Positions 52,418 through 62,997 are shown, numbered from the stretch's first letter. The stretch is DNA of 64,000 bases from Yersinia nurmii (GCF_001112925.1 NZ_CPYD01000007.1:62001-126000); one strand, 5' to 3'. The notes: a model not told the origin generated them from the letters alone. Made by a program: numbers and translations.

Positions 52418-54772
52418 ATGAACCCTGAGCGTTCCGAACGCATAGAAATCCCTGTATTGCCTCTGCGCGATGTAGTGGTTTACCCGCATATGGTGATCCC
52501 ACTGTTTGTTGGCCGGGAGAAGTCGATTCGGTGCCTGGAAGCTGCAATGGAACATGATAAAAAAATCATGTTGGTTGCACAGAAAGAAGCGTCGACGGAT
52601 GAGCCTGGTATCAACGATCTGTTTTCTGTTGGCACCGTTGCCTCTATTTTGCAAATGCTGAAATTACCTGATGGCACAGTCAAAGTACTGGTCGAAGGGT
52701 TACAGCGTGTGCGCATTACTACTCTGTCTGACAGCGGGGAGCATTTCGCTGCCCAGGCCGAATACCTAGAATCACCTGCAATCGATGAGCGTGAGCAGGA
52801 AGTGCTGGTGCGCACGGCGATTAATCAGTTTGAAGGCTATATCAAACTGAATAAAAAAATCCCACCCGAAGTCCTGACATCTCTGCATAGCATTGAAGAC
52901 GCTGCACGTCTGGCGGATACCATTGCTGCGCATATGCCATTGAAATTAAATGATAAACAAGCTGTATTGGAAATGTTCGACATTACCGAGCGTCTTGAAT
53001 ATCTGATGGCAATGATGGAGTCGGAAATCGATCTGTTGCAGGTTGAGAAACGTATCCGTAATCGCGTTAAAAAGCAGATGGAAAAGAGCCAGCGTGAGTA
53101 CTATCTGAATGAGCAAATGAAAGCCATTCAGAAAGAACTGGGCGAAATGGACGATGCGCCGGATGAACACGAAGCGCTGAAACGCAAAATCGAAGCGGCA
53201 AAAATGCCGAAAGACGCGCGTGAAAAAACCGAAGCTGAGCTGCAAAAACTGAAAATGATGTCGCCGATGTCTGCGGAAGCTACCGTAGTGCGCGGTTATA
53301 TCGATTGGATGTTGCAGGTTCCGTGGAACAGCCGTAGCAAAGTTAAAAAAGATTTGGTCAAGGCGCAGGAAGTGTTGGATACCGACCATTATGGTTTGGA
53401 GCGCGTGAAAGACCGCATCCTTGAGTATCTTGCGGTTCAGAGCCGAGTCAGCAAAATCAAAGGTCCAATCCTGTGCTTGGTCGGGCCTCCGGGTGTGGGT
53501 AAAACCTCACTGGGGCAATCTATTGCCAAAGCAACCGGACGCCAGTACGTGCGTATGGCGTTGGGCGGCGTGCGTGACGAAGCGGAAATTCGCGGTCACC
53601 GTCGTACCTATATCGGTTCTATGCCGGGTAAGTTGATCCAGAAAATGGCGAAGGTTGGTGTGAAAAACCCACTCTTCCTGTTGGATGAAATCGATAAAAT
53701 GGCGTCCGATATGCGCGGCGATCCGGCGTCAGCCTTGCTGGAGGTGCTGGATCCAGAGCAAAACGTGGCGTTTAACGACCACTATCTGGAAGTAGACTAC
53801 GATTTGTCCGACGTGATGTTTGTGGCGACCTCTAACTCCATGAATATCCCGGCACCGTTATTGGATCGTATGGAAGTGATTCGTCTGTCAGGTTATACCG
53901 AAGATGAAAAACTCAACATTGCTAAACAACACCTGTTACCAAAACAGTTCGAGCGTAATGCCATTAAGAAAGGCGAACTGACTATTGATGACAGCGCGAT
54001 TATTAGCATTATCCGTTATTACACCCGTGAAGCCGGTGTGCGTAGTCTGGAACGTGAAATCTCCAAACTGTGCCGCAAAGCAGTAAAAAATCTGCTGATG
54101 GATAAAACGGTTAAACACATTGAAATCAACGGGGATAACCTGAAAGATTTCTTGGGTGTTCAGAAGGTTGACTATGGTCGTGCCGATACTGAAAACCGCG
54201 TTGGCCAGGTAACGGGTCTGGCATGGACCGAAGTTGGTGGCGATCTGCTGACGATTGAAACCGCCTGTGTTCCGGGTAAAGGCAAGTTGACCTACACCGG
54301 CTCTCTGGGGGAAGTCATGCAGGAATCCATTCAGGCTGCGTTGACCGTCGTTCGCGCTCGTGCGGATAAATTGGGGATTAACCCTGATTTTTACGAAAAA
54401 CGTGATATTCACGTTCACGTACCTGAAGGCGCTACGCCGAAAGATGGCCCAAGTGCAGGTATTGCGATGTGTACGGCGTTGGTTTCGTGCCTGACGGGTA
54501 ACCCGGTGCGCGCCGATGTCGCCATGACCGGTGAAATTACGCTGCGTGGTTTGGTATTGCCGATCGGTGGATTGAAAGAAAAGCTGCTGGCAGCTCATCG
54601 TGGTGGTATCAAAGTGGTACTGATCCCAGATGAGAACAAACGTGATTTGGAAGAGATTCCAGACAACGTTATCGCCGATCTGGAGATTCATCCGGTTAAG
54701 CGCATTGACGATGTTTTAGCCATTGCGTTGCAAAATCCAGCCTTTGGTGCACAGCCTGTTGCGTCAAAATAG
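52418..54772 (+). CDS. lon: ATP-dependent protease Lon
   Basis: Lon degrades misfolded and short-lived regulatory proteins in the cytoplasm. The 784 residues equal E. coli. The N-terminal substrate domain, a coiled-coil region (about 200-270), the AAA+ domain with [11 protein letters not shown], and the C-terminal protease with catalytic Ser679 ([10 protein letters not shown]) and Lys722 ([14 protein letters not shown]) are all present. A sigma-32 promoter lies just upstream. Confidence 0.98.
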   Translation: MNPERSERIEIPVLPLRDVVVYPHMVIPLFVGREKSIRCLEAAMEHDKKIMLVAQKEASTDEPGINDLFSVGTVASILQMLKLPDGTVKVLVEGLQRVRITTLSDSGEHFAAQAEYLESPAIDEREQEVLVRTAINQFEGYIKLNKKIPPEVLTSLHSIEDAARLADTIAAHMPLKLNDKQAVLEMFDITERLEYLMAMMESEIDLLQVEKRIRNRVKKQMEKSQREYYLNEQMKAIQKELGEMDDAPDEHEALKRKIEAAKMPKDAREKTEAELQKLKMMSPMSAEATVVRGYIDWMLQVPWNSRSKVKKDLVKAQEVLDTDHYGLERVKDRILEYLAVQSRVSKIKGPILCLVGPPGVGKTSLGQSIAKATGRQYVRMALGGVRDEAEIRGHRRTYIGSMPGKLIQKMAKVGVKNPLFLLDEIDKMASDMRGDPASALLEVLDPEQNVAFNDHYLEVDYDLSDVMFVATSNSMNIPAPLLDRMEVIRLSGYTEDEKLNIAKQHLLPKQFERNAIKKGELTIDDSAIISIIRYYTREAGVRSLEREISKLCRKAVKNLLMDKTVKHIEINGDNLKDFLGVQKVDYGRADTENRVGQVTGLAWTEVGGDLLTIETACVPGKGKLTYTGSLGEVMQESIQAALTVVRARADKLGINPDFYEKRDIHVHVPEGATPKDGPSAGIAMCTALVSCLTGNPVRADVAMTGEITLRGLVLPIGGLKEKLLAAHRGGIKVVLIPDENKRDLEEIPDNVIADLEIHPVKRIDDVLAIALQNPAFGAQPVASK

Positions 54773-54805
54773 TGACGGATAGCAAGAAGTATTGATAAAA
54801 CTAAT

Positions 54806-54841
54806 GCTGGTAAGCGAAATCCTACTTGCCAGCTATTTTTT
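54806..54841 (+). terminator. Terminator of lon
   Basis: A 9-bp stem (54806-54814 with 54825-54833, one wobble pair) is followed by TATTTTTT. Confidence 0.85.
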
Positions 54842-54893
54842 GTGCCGCTAAGTTAGATCGGCTGTCTGACGAAAGCATTCGCCTTTAGGTTGC

Positions 54894-54922
54894 TTGCCAA
54901 GGCTAGACAGGATTGATATAAC
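54894..54922 (+). promoter_or_regulatory. Sigma-70 promoter of hupB
   Basis: TTGCCA (54894-54899) and TATAAC (54917-54922) are separated by 17 bases; each matches its consensus at 5/6. hupB begins 68 bases downstream. Confidence 0.7.
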
Positions 54923-54989
54923 AGCTGCGCTGTCGTGTTGTCCGTAGGGATTTTCGGCGCGACGATAGAATTCTAAAGGGGATGAAAGA

Positions 54990-55262
54990 GTGAATAAGTC
55001 ACAACTGATCGACAAAATTGCCGCAGGTGCTGATATTTCTAAAGCGGCCGCTGGGCGCGCGTTGGATGCAATTATTGCTTCTGTTACTGAATCCTTAAAA
55101 GAAGGGGATGATGTAGCTCTGGTTGGTTTCGGTACTTTTGCGGTACGTGAGCGCTCTGCCCGTACTGGCCGTAACCCTCAGACCGGTAAAGAAATCAGTA
55201 TTCCAGCTGCAAAAGTACCAGGCTTCCGTGCTGGTAAAGGTCTGAAAGACGCAGTTAACTGA
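54990..55262 (+). CDS. hupB: DNA-binding protein HU-beta
   Basis: HU-beta is a small nucleoid protein that bends DNA, acting as a homodimer or with HU-alpha. The 90 residues equal E. coli, including [21 protein letters not shown], the DNA-binding arm with its intercalating proline. The start codon is GTG, as in E. coli hupB, with AAGGGG upstream. Confidence 0.98.
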   Translation: MNKSQLIDKIAAGADISKAAAGRALDAIIASVTESLKEGDDVALVGFGTFAVRERSARTGRNPQTGKEISIPAAKVPGFRAGKGLKDAVN

Positions 55263-55348
55263 TAGCTGCCTCAGATCTCTTCGGTGCCAAATATTGTTTG
55301 TGATAAACAATAACCTGACGCAGTTGAGTTGGTAAGGTAAGATATAAG

Positions 55349-55376
55349 GCGCATCGTAACTGGTGCGCTTTTTTTT
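55349..55376 (+). terminator. Terminator of hupB
   Basis: GCGCA (55349-55353) pairs with TGCGC (55364-55368), and eight T residues follow. The rest of the gap to ppiD (55377-55550) shows no other feature I can support. Confidence 0.78.
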
Positions 55377-55550
55377 CGCTTGGCAGTTGAACTGGCGTAA
55401 AATGCTGGCTTAGCCGTAAGGCGATGGCGGCGTTAGCCACTGTGAGAAGTTTTATCGCGCAGCAACGATTTTGGGCTGACGCAAGGAACGCTGGGTCTTC
55501 ATACCTGAGCAAGAGTTTTTATCCACATTACAGCGGAGTATTGTCACATT

Positions 55551-57437
55551 ATGATGGACAATTTACGCGCGGCTGCAAATAACGTCGTGCTCAAAATCAT
55601 CCTGGCCCTGATTATGTTGTCCTTTATCTTGACCGGCGTGGGCGGCTATCTGATCGGTGGCTCCAACGACTATGCAGCTAAGGTTAATGGCCAAGAGATA
55701 AGCCGTGCCCAGCTTGAACGGGTAATGCAAAGTGAACGTAGTCGTTTACAGCAACAGCTAGGTGAGCAGTTCTCCGTGCTGGCTGGTAATGAAGGTTATA
55801 TGCAGCAGCTGCGTCAGCAGGTGTTGGGGCAATTGATCAACAACATGTTGCTCGACCAATATGCAAAACAACTTGGCCTGACTGCCAGTGACGATCAGGT
55901 GAAAGAATTTATTCGCCAGCTCCCTGACTTCCAGACTAACGGTCAATTCGATAACAGCAAATATCTCGAGCTGGTAACCCGTGGGGGCTACAGCCTCGAT
56001 CAGTTCGCGCAGCTACAACGTCAGCAGCTGATTAATCAGCAATTGCTACAGGCCTTTAACGACAGCAGTTTTGCATTACCGGCAGAAGCTACCGCTATGT
56101 CCGAGTTGATTTTGCAACAGCGTGACGTGCGATTGGCAACCTTGGATCTGAAAGCGTTACAGGCTCAGCAGAAAGTCACTGATGAAGAGCTGAAAGCCTA
56201 TTATGATCAGAACAAAAACAGCTTTATCGCGCCTGAAGAGATGAAAGTGAGTTTCATCGCAATGGATGCGGCAGCGATGCAAGATAAAATCACCGTGACT
56301 GAAGAAGATATTGCTGCTTATTACGATCAGCACAAATCCAGCTTTACTCAGCCGGAACGTAGAAACTACAGCGTTATTCAATTTAAAACCGAGGCAGATG
56401 CTAAGGCTGTTTTGGATGAGCTGAAAAAAGGTGCTGACTTCGCTACGTTGGCGAAAGAAAAATCCACCGACATTATTTCTCGTAAAAATGGCGGCGAACT
56501 GGGTTGGTTAGAGCCTGGGACAACGGTCGATGAGCTAAAAGAAGCGAATTTGACCGAAAAAGGCCAGCTGTCTGGCGTGGTGAAGTCTTCTGTGGGTTAT
56601 TTGATCGTTCGCTTAAACGACATCAAACCAGAGCAGGTTAAGCCGTTGTCTGAAGTACATGACTCACTGGCATCCAAAGTTAAGCAGGAAAAAGCGGTTG
56701 ATGCTTACTATGCGTTGCAGCAGAAAGTGAGCGAAGCGGCAACCAGTGATAATGAGTCTCTGGCTTCAGCTGAAGAAGCTGCGGGTGGCAAAGCGAAGCA
56801 AACCGGTTGGTTTACTCGTGATTCTATCCCTGCCGAAGTGAATTTCAAACCCGTAGTACAGGCTATCTTTGATGGCGCTTTGGTTGGTGAAAATGGCGCT
56901 CCTGGCAGTAACTCTGATGTCATTACCGTTGATGGCGATCGCGCATTCGTGATTCGTATCGATGGTCATAAACCAGAAGGCGTACAGCCGTTTGATCAGG
57001 TACGCGATCAGGTTGCTGAACTGGTTAAACGTCAGAAAGCGGAGCAGCAGGCTCGCGTTGACGGTGAAAAAATTCTGACCGCCCTGAAGCAAGGGAAAGG
57101 CGAAGAAGCGATGAAAGCCGCTGGCCTGAGCTTTGGCGAGAAGAAGTCTATTGCTCGTGCACCGAATGACGATCAGTTAGTTCAAACCGTATTTGGACTG
57201 CCTCATCCGCAGGCGGACAAACCGGTTTACGGTTTATCTCAGGATCGTCAGGACAATGTCGTATTGATCGAATTGCTGTCCGTGACGCCGGGTAAATTAC
57301 CAGAGGGTGAAATGGCAGGCTTCATTGCTAAAATGGAAGAAGGTATCGGCAGTGTGACTCTGGATGCGCTGATGGCTAACTTGCATAAACAGGCAACGAT
57401 TAAAATGGGTGCAGCGGAACAACAACAGCCGCAGTAA
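55551..57437 (+). CDS. ppiD: Periplasmic folding chaperone PpiD
   Basis: PpiD is a membrane-anchored periplasmic chaperone near the SecYEG exit. The product is 628 residues (E. coli 623), with an N-terminal membrane helix (about 16-34), SurA-like chaperone segments and a parvulin domain (about 265-355, with GGELGWLEPG and SVGYLIVRL) that is thought to be catalytically weak. The C-terminus is Gln-rich. It starts MMDNLRAAANN like E. coli. Confidence 0.97.
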   Translation: MMDNLRAAANNVVLKIILALIMLSFILTGVGGYLIGGSNDYAAKVNGQEISRAQLERVMQSERSRLQQQLGEQFSVLAGNEGYMQQLRQQVLGQLINNMLLDQYAKQLGLTASDDQVKEFIRQLPDFQTNGQFDNSKYLELVTRGGYSLDQFAQLQRQQLINQQLLQAFNDSSFALPAEATAMSELILQQRDVRLATLDLKALQAQQKVTDEELKAYYDQNKNSFIAPEEMKVSFIAMDAAAMQDKITVTEEDIAAYYDQHKSSFTQPERRNYSVIQFKTEADAKAVLDELKKGADFATLAKEKSTDIISRKNGGELGWLEPGTTVDELKEANLTEKGQLSGVVKSSVGYLIVRLNDIKPEQVKPLSEVHDSLASKVKQEKAVDAYYALQQKVSEAATSDNESLASAEEAAGGKAKQTGWFTRDSIPAEVNFKPVVQAIFDGALVGENGAPGSNSDVITVDGDRAFVIRIDGHKPEGVQPFDQVRDQVAELVKRQKAEQQARVDGEKILTALKQGKGEEAMKAAGLSFGEKKSIARAPNDDQLVQTVFGLPHPQADKPVYGLSQDRQDNVVLIELLSVTPGKLPEGEMAGFIAKMEEGIGSVTLDALMANLHKQATIKMGAAEQQQPQ

Positions 57438-57468
57438 ACATCGCAAACCTCTGCAAACCGATGTAACA

Positions 57469-57494
57469 ACGAAAGGCCGCTTTAGCGGCCTTTC
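57469..57494 (+). terminator. Terminator of ppiD
   Basis: A perfect 11-bp stem (57469-57479 with 57484-57494) has a GGCCGC core and a TTTA loop. No long T-tract follows. Confidence 0.7.
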
Positions 57495-57575
57495 GCATAT
57501 CTGGAATCCGTGATTTGCCGAAATAAAACGCCTGAGGCAAGGTACAGATGCTGTCAAATACATGGAGGATACAGC

Positions 57576-57998
57576 ATGAAAAATAATGGAAAATCCTTAG
57601 CACTGGCATTGCTACTGGCTTGGTTGTCAGCGCCTGTAGCGCTAGCGGCTCCTAATCAAACGAAAGAATCTATGCAAACCAAATCATCAAAAGCATCGGC
57701 TCAAACATCAGAGAAGTCGTGGAATAGCTCGAAAGAAATTAACTTGAAAGCTAATGAAGTAAACACGAATAAGCCTTCAGCAGGGATGAATGGAACAGAA
57801 GGCGGTCTGATAAACGTTAATAAAGCCACGGCAGAAGAGCTGGCTGCTGCGCTAAGCGGCATTGGTTTGAAAAAAGCCCAGGCCATTGTTCGCTATCGAG
57901 AGGAGTTTGGCTTTTTTAGTCAAATAGAGCAGCTGCAAGAGGTTTCAGGGATTGGGCCGATATTTATTGAGCGCAATCGGCAGAAAATAAAAATGTAA
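57576..57998 (+). CDS. ybaV: Helix-hairpin-helix protein YbaV (ComEA-like)
   Basis: YbaV is a small exported protein with a ComEA-type helix-hairpin-helix DNA-binding domain. The ATG at 57576 with GGAGG upstream gives 140 residues (E. coli 123). A signal peptide (about 1-25, ending ALA) is followed by a low-complexity Ser/Thr/Lys/Asn linker, then two HhH motifs (LSGIGLKKAQAIVRYREEFG and VSGIGPIFIER). ComEA proteins bind incoming DNA in competent bacteria; here that role is not shown. Confidence 0.92.
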   Translation: MKNNGKSLALALLLAWLSAPVALAAPNQTKESMQTKSSKASAQTSEKSWNSSKEINLKANEVNTNKPSAGMNGTEGGLINVNKATAEELAAALSGIGLKKAQAIVRYREEFGFFSQIEQLQEVSGIGPIFIERNRQKIKM

Positions 57999-58055
57999 GT
58001 TGAATGATATTTAATCATTTAGTTAGTTGTTTATAACATTGGCTGCTAATCTTTC

Positions 58056-58072
58056 ATCAGGTCATACCAGTT
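58056..58072 (-). promoter_or_regulatory. FadR-like operator before the first FadM-like gene
   Basis: The - strand reads AACTGGTATGACCTGAT, matching 13 of 17 positions of the E. coli FadR consensus AGCTGGTCCGACCTGTT. It lies 55 bases before the chosen start codon. The 14-base core is identical to the site before fadM at 58719-58735. Confidence 0.65.
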
Positions 58073-58126
58073 ATGTGGCTTATGTATTTGAAAAATTCAT
58101 AAATGATGAAAGAGGCGTTGATTAGC

Positions 58127-58525
58127 ATGCATCATGAAGTTTTGGTCAGAAGCTATCATGTTGATGGTTATTTACATGTCAATAACTCACGTTATTTGGA
58201 GTTCTTTGAGGAGGGGCGCTGGCGTTGGCTTGATCGAGAGAATCGGCTGGAATGGCTGAAGGAGCGGAATATTGGCTTCTATATGGTAAATATCAATATT
58301 AATTATCGTAAAGGGGCCGTTGAGGGAGATCTGCTACGAATTGAGAGTCTGGTATATTCCCTGAAAGGGCGCAGCGGGAAATTCAAGCAGGTTATGAAAA
58401 GGTTATCGGACGGCGCGGTTATCGCAGACGCTGATATGACGTTTGTCTGCGTGGATATGGAAGTACAAAAAGCGCTGCCTATGGAAGGGGAGTTGAAAGA
58501 TAAATTGGAATCATTAGGCAACTAA
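58127..58525 (+). CDS. FadM-like acyl-CoA thioesterase, diverged paralog
   Basis: This 132-residue hotdog-fold protein is a paralog of the fadM product that follows 272 bases downstream. The two share the HVNN-x-RYLEF block near residue 18, a VN(I/V)NI-x-YRK block and T-FVC-D near the C-terminus. In this copy HLDVYQHVNN is changed to HVDGYLHVNN; the Asp is kept. The ATG at 58127 aligns with the FadM start; ATGs at 58103 and 58106 give an unsupported N-terminal extension. A FadR-like site upstream suggests control by long-chain acyl-CoA. Substrate unknown. Confidence 0.85.
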   Translation: MHHEVLVRSYHVDGYLHVNNSRYLEFFEEGRWRWLDRENRLEWLKERNIGFYMVNININYRKGAVEGDLLRIESLVYSLKGRSGKFKQVMKRLSDGAVIADADMTFVCVDMEVQKALPMEGELKDKLESLGN

Positions 58526-58718
58526 CTTGTTGATGTCGTATTTGCTGTAGCTGAGCTGATGAGTTGCGTTCAGTTCAGCTATTTTATTCTGGAATAGCTG
58601 AGTTTGTGCAAGGCTGTTCGCAGAGAGCGAAAATGTAAATAACTGGTTATTTAATTGTGATCTGAATCTAAGTTATATAGTGAGGCTGCTATGTGTTAGG
58701 GTGACTCTGCTACTATCG

Positions 58719-58735
58719 GTGAGGTCATACCAGTT
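58719..58735 (-). promoter_or_regulatory. FadR-like operator before fadM
   Basis: The - strand reads AACTGGTATGACCTCAC; 11 of 17 positions match the FadR consensus, and the first 14 bases equal the site at 58056-58072. It lies 63 bases before the fadM start. E. coli fadM is known to be repressed by FadR. Confidence 0.62.
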
Positions 58736-58797
58736 TGCTTTACAGTTCTGGCAGATGCTTACCTGCATTCGATTTTATCCCGTAGCTGAGGTTTTCT

Positions 58798-59220
58798 ATG
58801 CGCACCCATATAACAGTTCGTGGTTTTCATATTGACGTTTATCAGCATGTTAATAATGCTCGTTATCTTGAGTTTCTTGAGCAAGCGCGCTGGGAATGGC
58901 TGGATGGGGAGGAAGCATTTCAGTGGATGACCCGCAACCATATCGCTTTTATCGTGGTTAATGTCAATATTAGTTACCGTAAACCCGCAGTGTTAGGTGA
59001 TGTGCTACGCATAGATAGCCATTTGGTAAAACTCAGTGGTAAAAGCGGTGTGCTTAATCAGATTGTGACCTTAGCGTCTGATGGTTCGTTGGTGGCTGAT
59101 GCGGCACTGACTTTTGTTTGTATCGATCTGAGAACACAAAAATCGCTGCCAATAGACGGCGAGCTACGGGAAAGATTAAGTGCGTTAGAAGAGCCAGCGG
59201 AAGGGCAGTCATTGTCTTGA
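58798..59220 (+). CDS. fadM: Long-chain acyl-CoA thioesterase FadM
   Basis: FadM (YbaW) hydrolyses long-chain acyl-CoA esters, including those that block beta-oxidation of some unsaturated fatty acids. The 140-residue hotdog protein aligns with E. coli FadM (132) from the first residue: VRGFHIDVYQHVNNARYLEF and ALTFVCIDLRTQKSLPIDGELRE. The C-terminus is eight residues longer. It lies in the E. coli position between ybaV and queC, so this copy is the ortholog. Confidence 0.93.
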   Translation: MRTHITVRGFHIDVYQHVNNARYLEFLEQARWEWLDGEEAFQWMTRNHIAFIVVNVNISYRKPAVLGDVLRIDSHLVKLSGKSGVLNQIVTLASDGSLVADAALTFVCIDLRTQKSLPIDGELRERLSALEEPAEGQSLS

Positions 59221-59417
59221 TGAGCAGGAGTGCGTTAATCAGCATATTTTGAAAGTAGTTGCGGCTAATTGGGTTTAGCTGGTTCGAATAATATTTTGCG
59301 TTGTCATATATTTTACATCGCCATATAGCAAGCAGTCTGTGAAATTGTGCATCACCGACTGCATATGCCTGTTTGGGTTGAGCCGATGAGGGCTGAACCA
59401 AACTGAGGAAACTGAAA

Positions 59418-60116
59418 TTAAAGTAGGCCGACTTTCTTTTTAAGGCTGGTTGTGACAGCAGACTTATTAGCTAGGTAATTATTCAGCCCATTAGCTCGTA
59501 AGTGGCAGGCTGCACATTCGCCGCAGCCATCGCCTTTAATGCCGTTATAGCAGGTTAGCGTCTGGTGGCGAATCAGATCTAGCTGTTGGTAATAATCGGC
59601 TAATGCCCAAGTCTCAGCTTTGTCTAGCCACATCAGCGGAGTGATGAAAGCGATATCCCGCGCGATGCCCAGATTAATGGCATGGTTGAGGGCTTTAACA
59701 AATTCATCGCGGCAATCTGGGTAGCCAGAGAAATCCGTTTCACATACACCGGTAATGACCGCTTCTGCCTGTACCTGATAAGCGTAGATTGCCGCCAGAG
59801 TTAAAAACAGGATATTGCGGCCGGGAACGAAGGTGCTGGGAATAGCATTTTCGCTGCTTTCTTCATAAGTCGGCACGGGAATACTGTCACGAGTCAGGCT
59901 ACTGACCGCCAGCTCGTTTAGCATACCGACATCCAGCACTTTGTGCGCTTTGGCGCCTAATTGAATCGCAAGTTCGCGGGCTACGTCGATTTCTTCACGA
60001 TGGCGTTGACCATAATCAAAGGTCACACAGTGAACTTCATCATATTGCTGCAATGCCTGAATTAGGCAGGTGGTGGAGTCTTGCCCCCCGCTAAATACTA
60101 CGACTGCGCGTTTCAT
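59418..60116 (-). CDS. queC: 7-cyano-7-deazaguanine synthase QueC
   Basis: QueC converts 7-carboxy-7-deazaguanine to preQ0 using ATP and ammonia, upstream of tgt and queA in the queuosine pathway. The product is 232 residues (E. coli 231), with the PP-loop [10 protein letters not shown] at the N-terminus and the zinc cysteines in [20 protein letters not shown] near residue 200. The gene converges on fadM; the 59221-59417 gap has an imperfect hairpin near 59371-59405 without a T-tract. Confidence 0.97.
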   Translation of the reverse strand: MKRAVVVFSGGQDSTTCLIQALQQYDEVHCVTFDYGQRHREEIDVARELAIQLGAKAHKVLDVGMLNELAVSSLTRDSIPVPTYEESSENAIPSTFVPGRNILFLTLAAIYAYQVQAEAVITGVCETDFSGYPDCRDEFVKALNHAINLGIARDIAFITPLMWLDKAETWALADYYQQLDLIRHQTLTCYNGIKGDGCGECAACHLRANGLNNYLANKSAVTTSLKKKVGLL

Positions 60117-60295
60117 TAATCGCTCCCTCGTAGGCTCAAGGTTTTTTATGGCAATAACCTTGAGCCGTAAATTAAATACTGTGGCTATGTTAACTCAGTT
60201 AGCTGGCTAAAAGGTAATAACAGGTCGAATAGATTCAGTGAAGTTATTGGATAATAACTGTATCTGCAATAAGCGCCATCCAAGGATAGCTCGCT

Positions 60296-62029
60296 TTAAT
60301 TCTCCAATATGGCGTTATTCAGAGATGACTCTGGGGTGGGGGGTAACCAGGCCTGACAAAAATCAAACCAACCGTAAGCGGTGAGCGTAACGCCTTTGAT
60401 TCTCGGTGGCGCACTAACCTGATATTGATAATTTAATAGCGGCAGAACCAGCCCGGTGGACATCAACTGTAGATAGTGTTCCCGCAGTAAGGCATAACGT
60501 TCACTTGGTGCTTTAACTTGCTGAATTTGCAGTAATGATTGCTGTTGCCAAAGCAGTAAATCTGCCGGAAGAATACCCTGCCATAAAAAGTCATGGCGTA
60601 ACCAACTTTCCATAGTGGCTTCGCGGGATTCTCCAACAAGATGGTCTGACATTAATAGATCTGCTTGTTCACATTGGTTAACGCTTTGCCAGTGTTTGTT
60701 GGCGCAAAATTGGATTTCAAGTTCGCAGCCATGTTCGGCGAGTAATTTTTTCAACTCGCTGGCAACCATGGTCAACTCTGCTGGCTGCTGATAGAACAAA
60801 ATTAGCCGTTTAGGCAGCGTGATGCTTTTATCTTCTGGGAACCGAGGGATAGGCCAGCCGGGTAACATTTCTTCGCTGGGAATGATAATTCCCCGTTGAA
60901 TGGATAAATTTGCCAGAAAACCGGATGCCTGGATCAGCATCATAATTTTTCTGGCTTGCTGAGAATTTAGCTGGCCTCGTTTCAGACTCATGGCTAAATA
61001 GCAAAACCCCAGGCTGGTACTGCGCTGAACCGGTTTTGCTAGGGGCATATCTTCACTTTGCCCAATGGTGATGCTGACCGGATGCTGGCTGCTGCCGTTA
61101 ACCACAACATCTGGAAGCTGTGGCGAGATCCAGTATTCGATACTGTCGAGATAGGGATGCTGCAAATGATAAAACTCATGTTGTTCGAGCCTTATCAAGT
61201 GCTTTTCAAAGTCGGCGACTTTAAACGGCCCGGCACCGACCGATGGATATTCGGGGTGGAACAAACGATAAGGTAAATCGGCCATACGGTGAGCCAACCA
61301 ATAATCGGGATATTCAAGGGTAAACTGGACGCATAACGCATGCGGCAGAGTTATAGATTTAACATTTGCCAGCCCCGGCTGACCGCGAGGATGGTTACGC
61401 AGTATATGGAAGGTTTCCAGTAACTGGGCTCCGCTTATCGGATCGCCATTATGCCAGCGAAGCTGGCTGCGTAAGAAAAATTGCCAGGTTAGGCCATCAT
61501 CACTGATGTGCCAGTGATGGGCCAGATCGGGCTTTGGCAGAGGATCACCGGTCTGAAATCGGGTCAGGCCCGCATGTAGCGTATATATCAAATGCTGCTC
61601 CGCGCGCCCGGTGGTTTCTAGCGGAACTAGCGGCTCCAGCTCTCGATAATAAGGAATTCGTAGCACCGGGCTATCCGCTTGCCACTGCCCGCCCATATGT
61701 GGGCTAAGTAATGCATGCAGACGCTGGGGTTCCAACTGAGCTAATTGAAAGGCGCCCTGATGATCCCCTTGCTGTAATAATTGGCGTAGATAGGTTGCTC
61801 GTAATTCATCCGGTGTTTTCAGGCAGTGAATTTGTGCTCGTTTACCTCTGCCAACTTGTGCGTCCCAACTGAGCCAGCCTTGTTCCTCAAATTTTTGGAT
61901 AAGGGTTCTGGTATGCCGATCGCTACAAAAGAACAGCCTTGCCAATTCACTCACCGTCGTGTTACCAGCTTGATGGCCAAATTCTTGATATAAACGCTGA
62001 TATTGAGCCAATCGGTGAAATATGCGCAT
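60296..62029 (-). CDS. ybaE: SgrR-family protein YbaE
   Basis: YbaE has an N-terminal SgrR-type winged helix (about 1-70, with LARLFFCSDRHTRTLIQKFEEQGWL) fused to a solute-binding protein type 5 domain (about 160-520). SgrR itself senses sugar-phosphate stress; the signal for YbaE is not known. The product is 577 residues (E. coli 566). No signal peptide is present, so the binding domain works in the cytoplasm as a ligand sensor. It is divergent from cof. Confidence 0.92.
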   Translation of the reverse strand: MRIFHRLAQYQRLYQEFGHQAGNTTVSELARLFFCSDRHTRTLIQKFEEQGWLSWDAQVGRGKRAQIHCLKTPDELRATYLRQLLQQGDHQGAFQLAQLEPQRLHALLSPHMGGQWQADSPVLRIPYYRELEPLVPLETTGRAEQHLIYTLHAGLTRFQTGDPLPKPDLAHHWHISDDGLTWQFFLRSQLRWHNGDPISGAQLLETFHILRNHPRGQPGLANVKSITLPHALCVQFTLEYPDYWLAHRMADLPYRLFHPEYPSVGAGPFKVADFEKHLIRLEQHEFYHLQHPYLDSIEYWISPQLPDVVVNGSSQHPVSITIGQSEDMPLAKPVQRSTSLGFCYLAMSLKRGQLNSQQARKIMMLIQASGFLANLSIQRGIIIPSEEMLPGWPIPRFPEDKSITLPKRLILFYQQPAELTMVASELKKLLAEHGCELEIQFCANKHWQSVNQCEQADLLMSDHLVGESREATMESWLRHDFLWQGILPADLLLWQQQSLLQIQQVKAPSERYALLREHYLQLMSTGLVLPLLNYQYQVSAPPRIKGVTLTAYGWFDFCQAWLPPTPESSLNNAILEN

Positions 62030-62133
62030 AGTTAAATCCGGAAGTGTTTGTATTAATTGTTCACTATTAGTTCCCTAAATACTACGCCATACTTTTGTCA
62101 CTGCCAGCAGGCTCACAATTTTATGAGGTAAAT

Positions 62134-62955
62134 ATGTACCGCTTAGCCGCTTTCGATATGGATGGAACCTTATTAATGCGTAACCATCAGATCGGTGAAG
62201 CGACTTTAGAAGTGCTACATCAATTACATCAGAGACAGATGGTGGTTACTTTTGCTACCGGACGTCATTACATTGATATGAAAGGTATTTTATCCAATTT
62301 AGGCATTAAAGGTTATCTGATTACTGGTAACGGAACTCGTATTCATGATATTGATGGCAAGAAATTGCAGGGTACAGATTTACCCGCGGAATTAGTGCAG
62401 TTCGTTCTGGGAACCACCTGGTCTACCAATGCCAGCATGCATATTTTTCGCGATGAAGGCTGGTTTACTAATCGTGACGATCCGTCGCAGTTAGCGGCGC
62501 ATAAGCTGAGCGGGTTTCAATACCGGCTCACTGAATTTAACCAGCTACCTTTGGCAGGAACACACAAAATTTGTTTCTGCGCGTCTCACGAAGAGCTGTT
62601 GCCGTTGAAAGAGAGGCTGGCTGCGCGGATGGGGCAAGAGGTGGATTTGTGTTTTTCTGCTAGGGAGTGCCTGGAAGTTTTACCTCGTAACTGTAATAAA
62701 GGCGCTGCACTGGCTTCGTTGACAGAACTATTAGATGTTGAAATGTCAGAATGTATGGCATTTGGCGATGCAATGAATGATAAAGAAATGCTTGAGCAAG
62801 TTGGGCGCGGAATGGTCATGGGTAACGCATTGCCTCAACTTAAATCAGCACTTCCACAGCTTCAGGTTATTGGCCATTGTGAACAACAGGCCGTAGCTCA
62901 CTATTTGCAACATTGGCTAAGTTCACCACACCTCACCTATTCCCCCGAATTCTGA
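62134..62955 (+). CDS. cof: HAD-family phosphatase Cof
   Basis: Cof is a HAD phosphatase that hydrolyses the thiamine intermediate HMP-PP and other phosphates such as PLP. The ATG at 62134 with GAGGTA upstream gives 273 residues (E. coli 272). HAD motif I is DMDGTLL, motif II FATGR, the Lys is in GCNKGAAL-type CNKGAAL, and motif IV is GDAMNDKEM. The upstream in-frame extension to 62095 is not conserved. Confidence 0.96.
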   Translation: MYRLAAFDMDGTLLMRNHQIGEATLEVLHQLHQRQMVVTFATGRHYIDMKGILSNLGIKGYLITGNGTRIHDIDGKKLQGTDLPAELVQFVLGTTWSTNASMHIFRDEGWFTNRDDPSQLAAHKLSGFQYRLTEFNQLPLAGTHKICFCASHEELLPLKERLAARMGQEVDLCFSARECLEVLPRNCNKGAALASLTELLDVEMSECMAFGDAMNDKEMLEQVGRGMVMGNALPQLKSALPQLQVIGHCEQQAVAHYLQHWLSSPHLTYSPEF

Positions 62956-62972
62956 GGTGATTGCTATTAGCC

Positions 62973-62997
62973 AGCCGGATATTTATCCGGCTTTTTT
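62973..62997 (+). terminator. Terminator of cof
   Basis: AGCCGGAT (62973-62980) pairs with ATCCGGCT (62985-62992), followed by a run of T residues. Confidence 0.9.

Noticed and set aside
53936-54691. 251-codon open frame opposite lon
   Set aside because: It is fully inside lon on the other strand with an unusual composition (many Phe, Thr, Asn and Gln) and no family signature.
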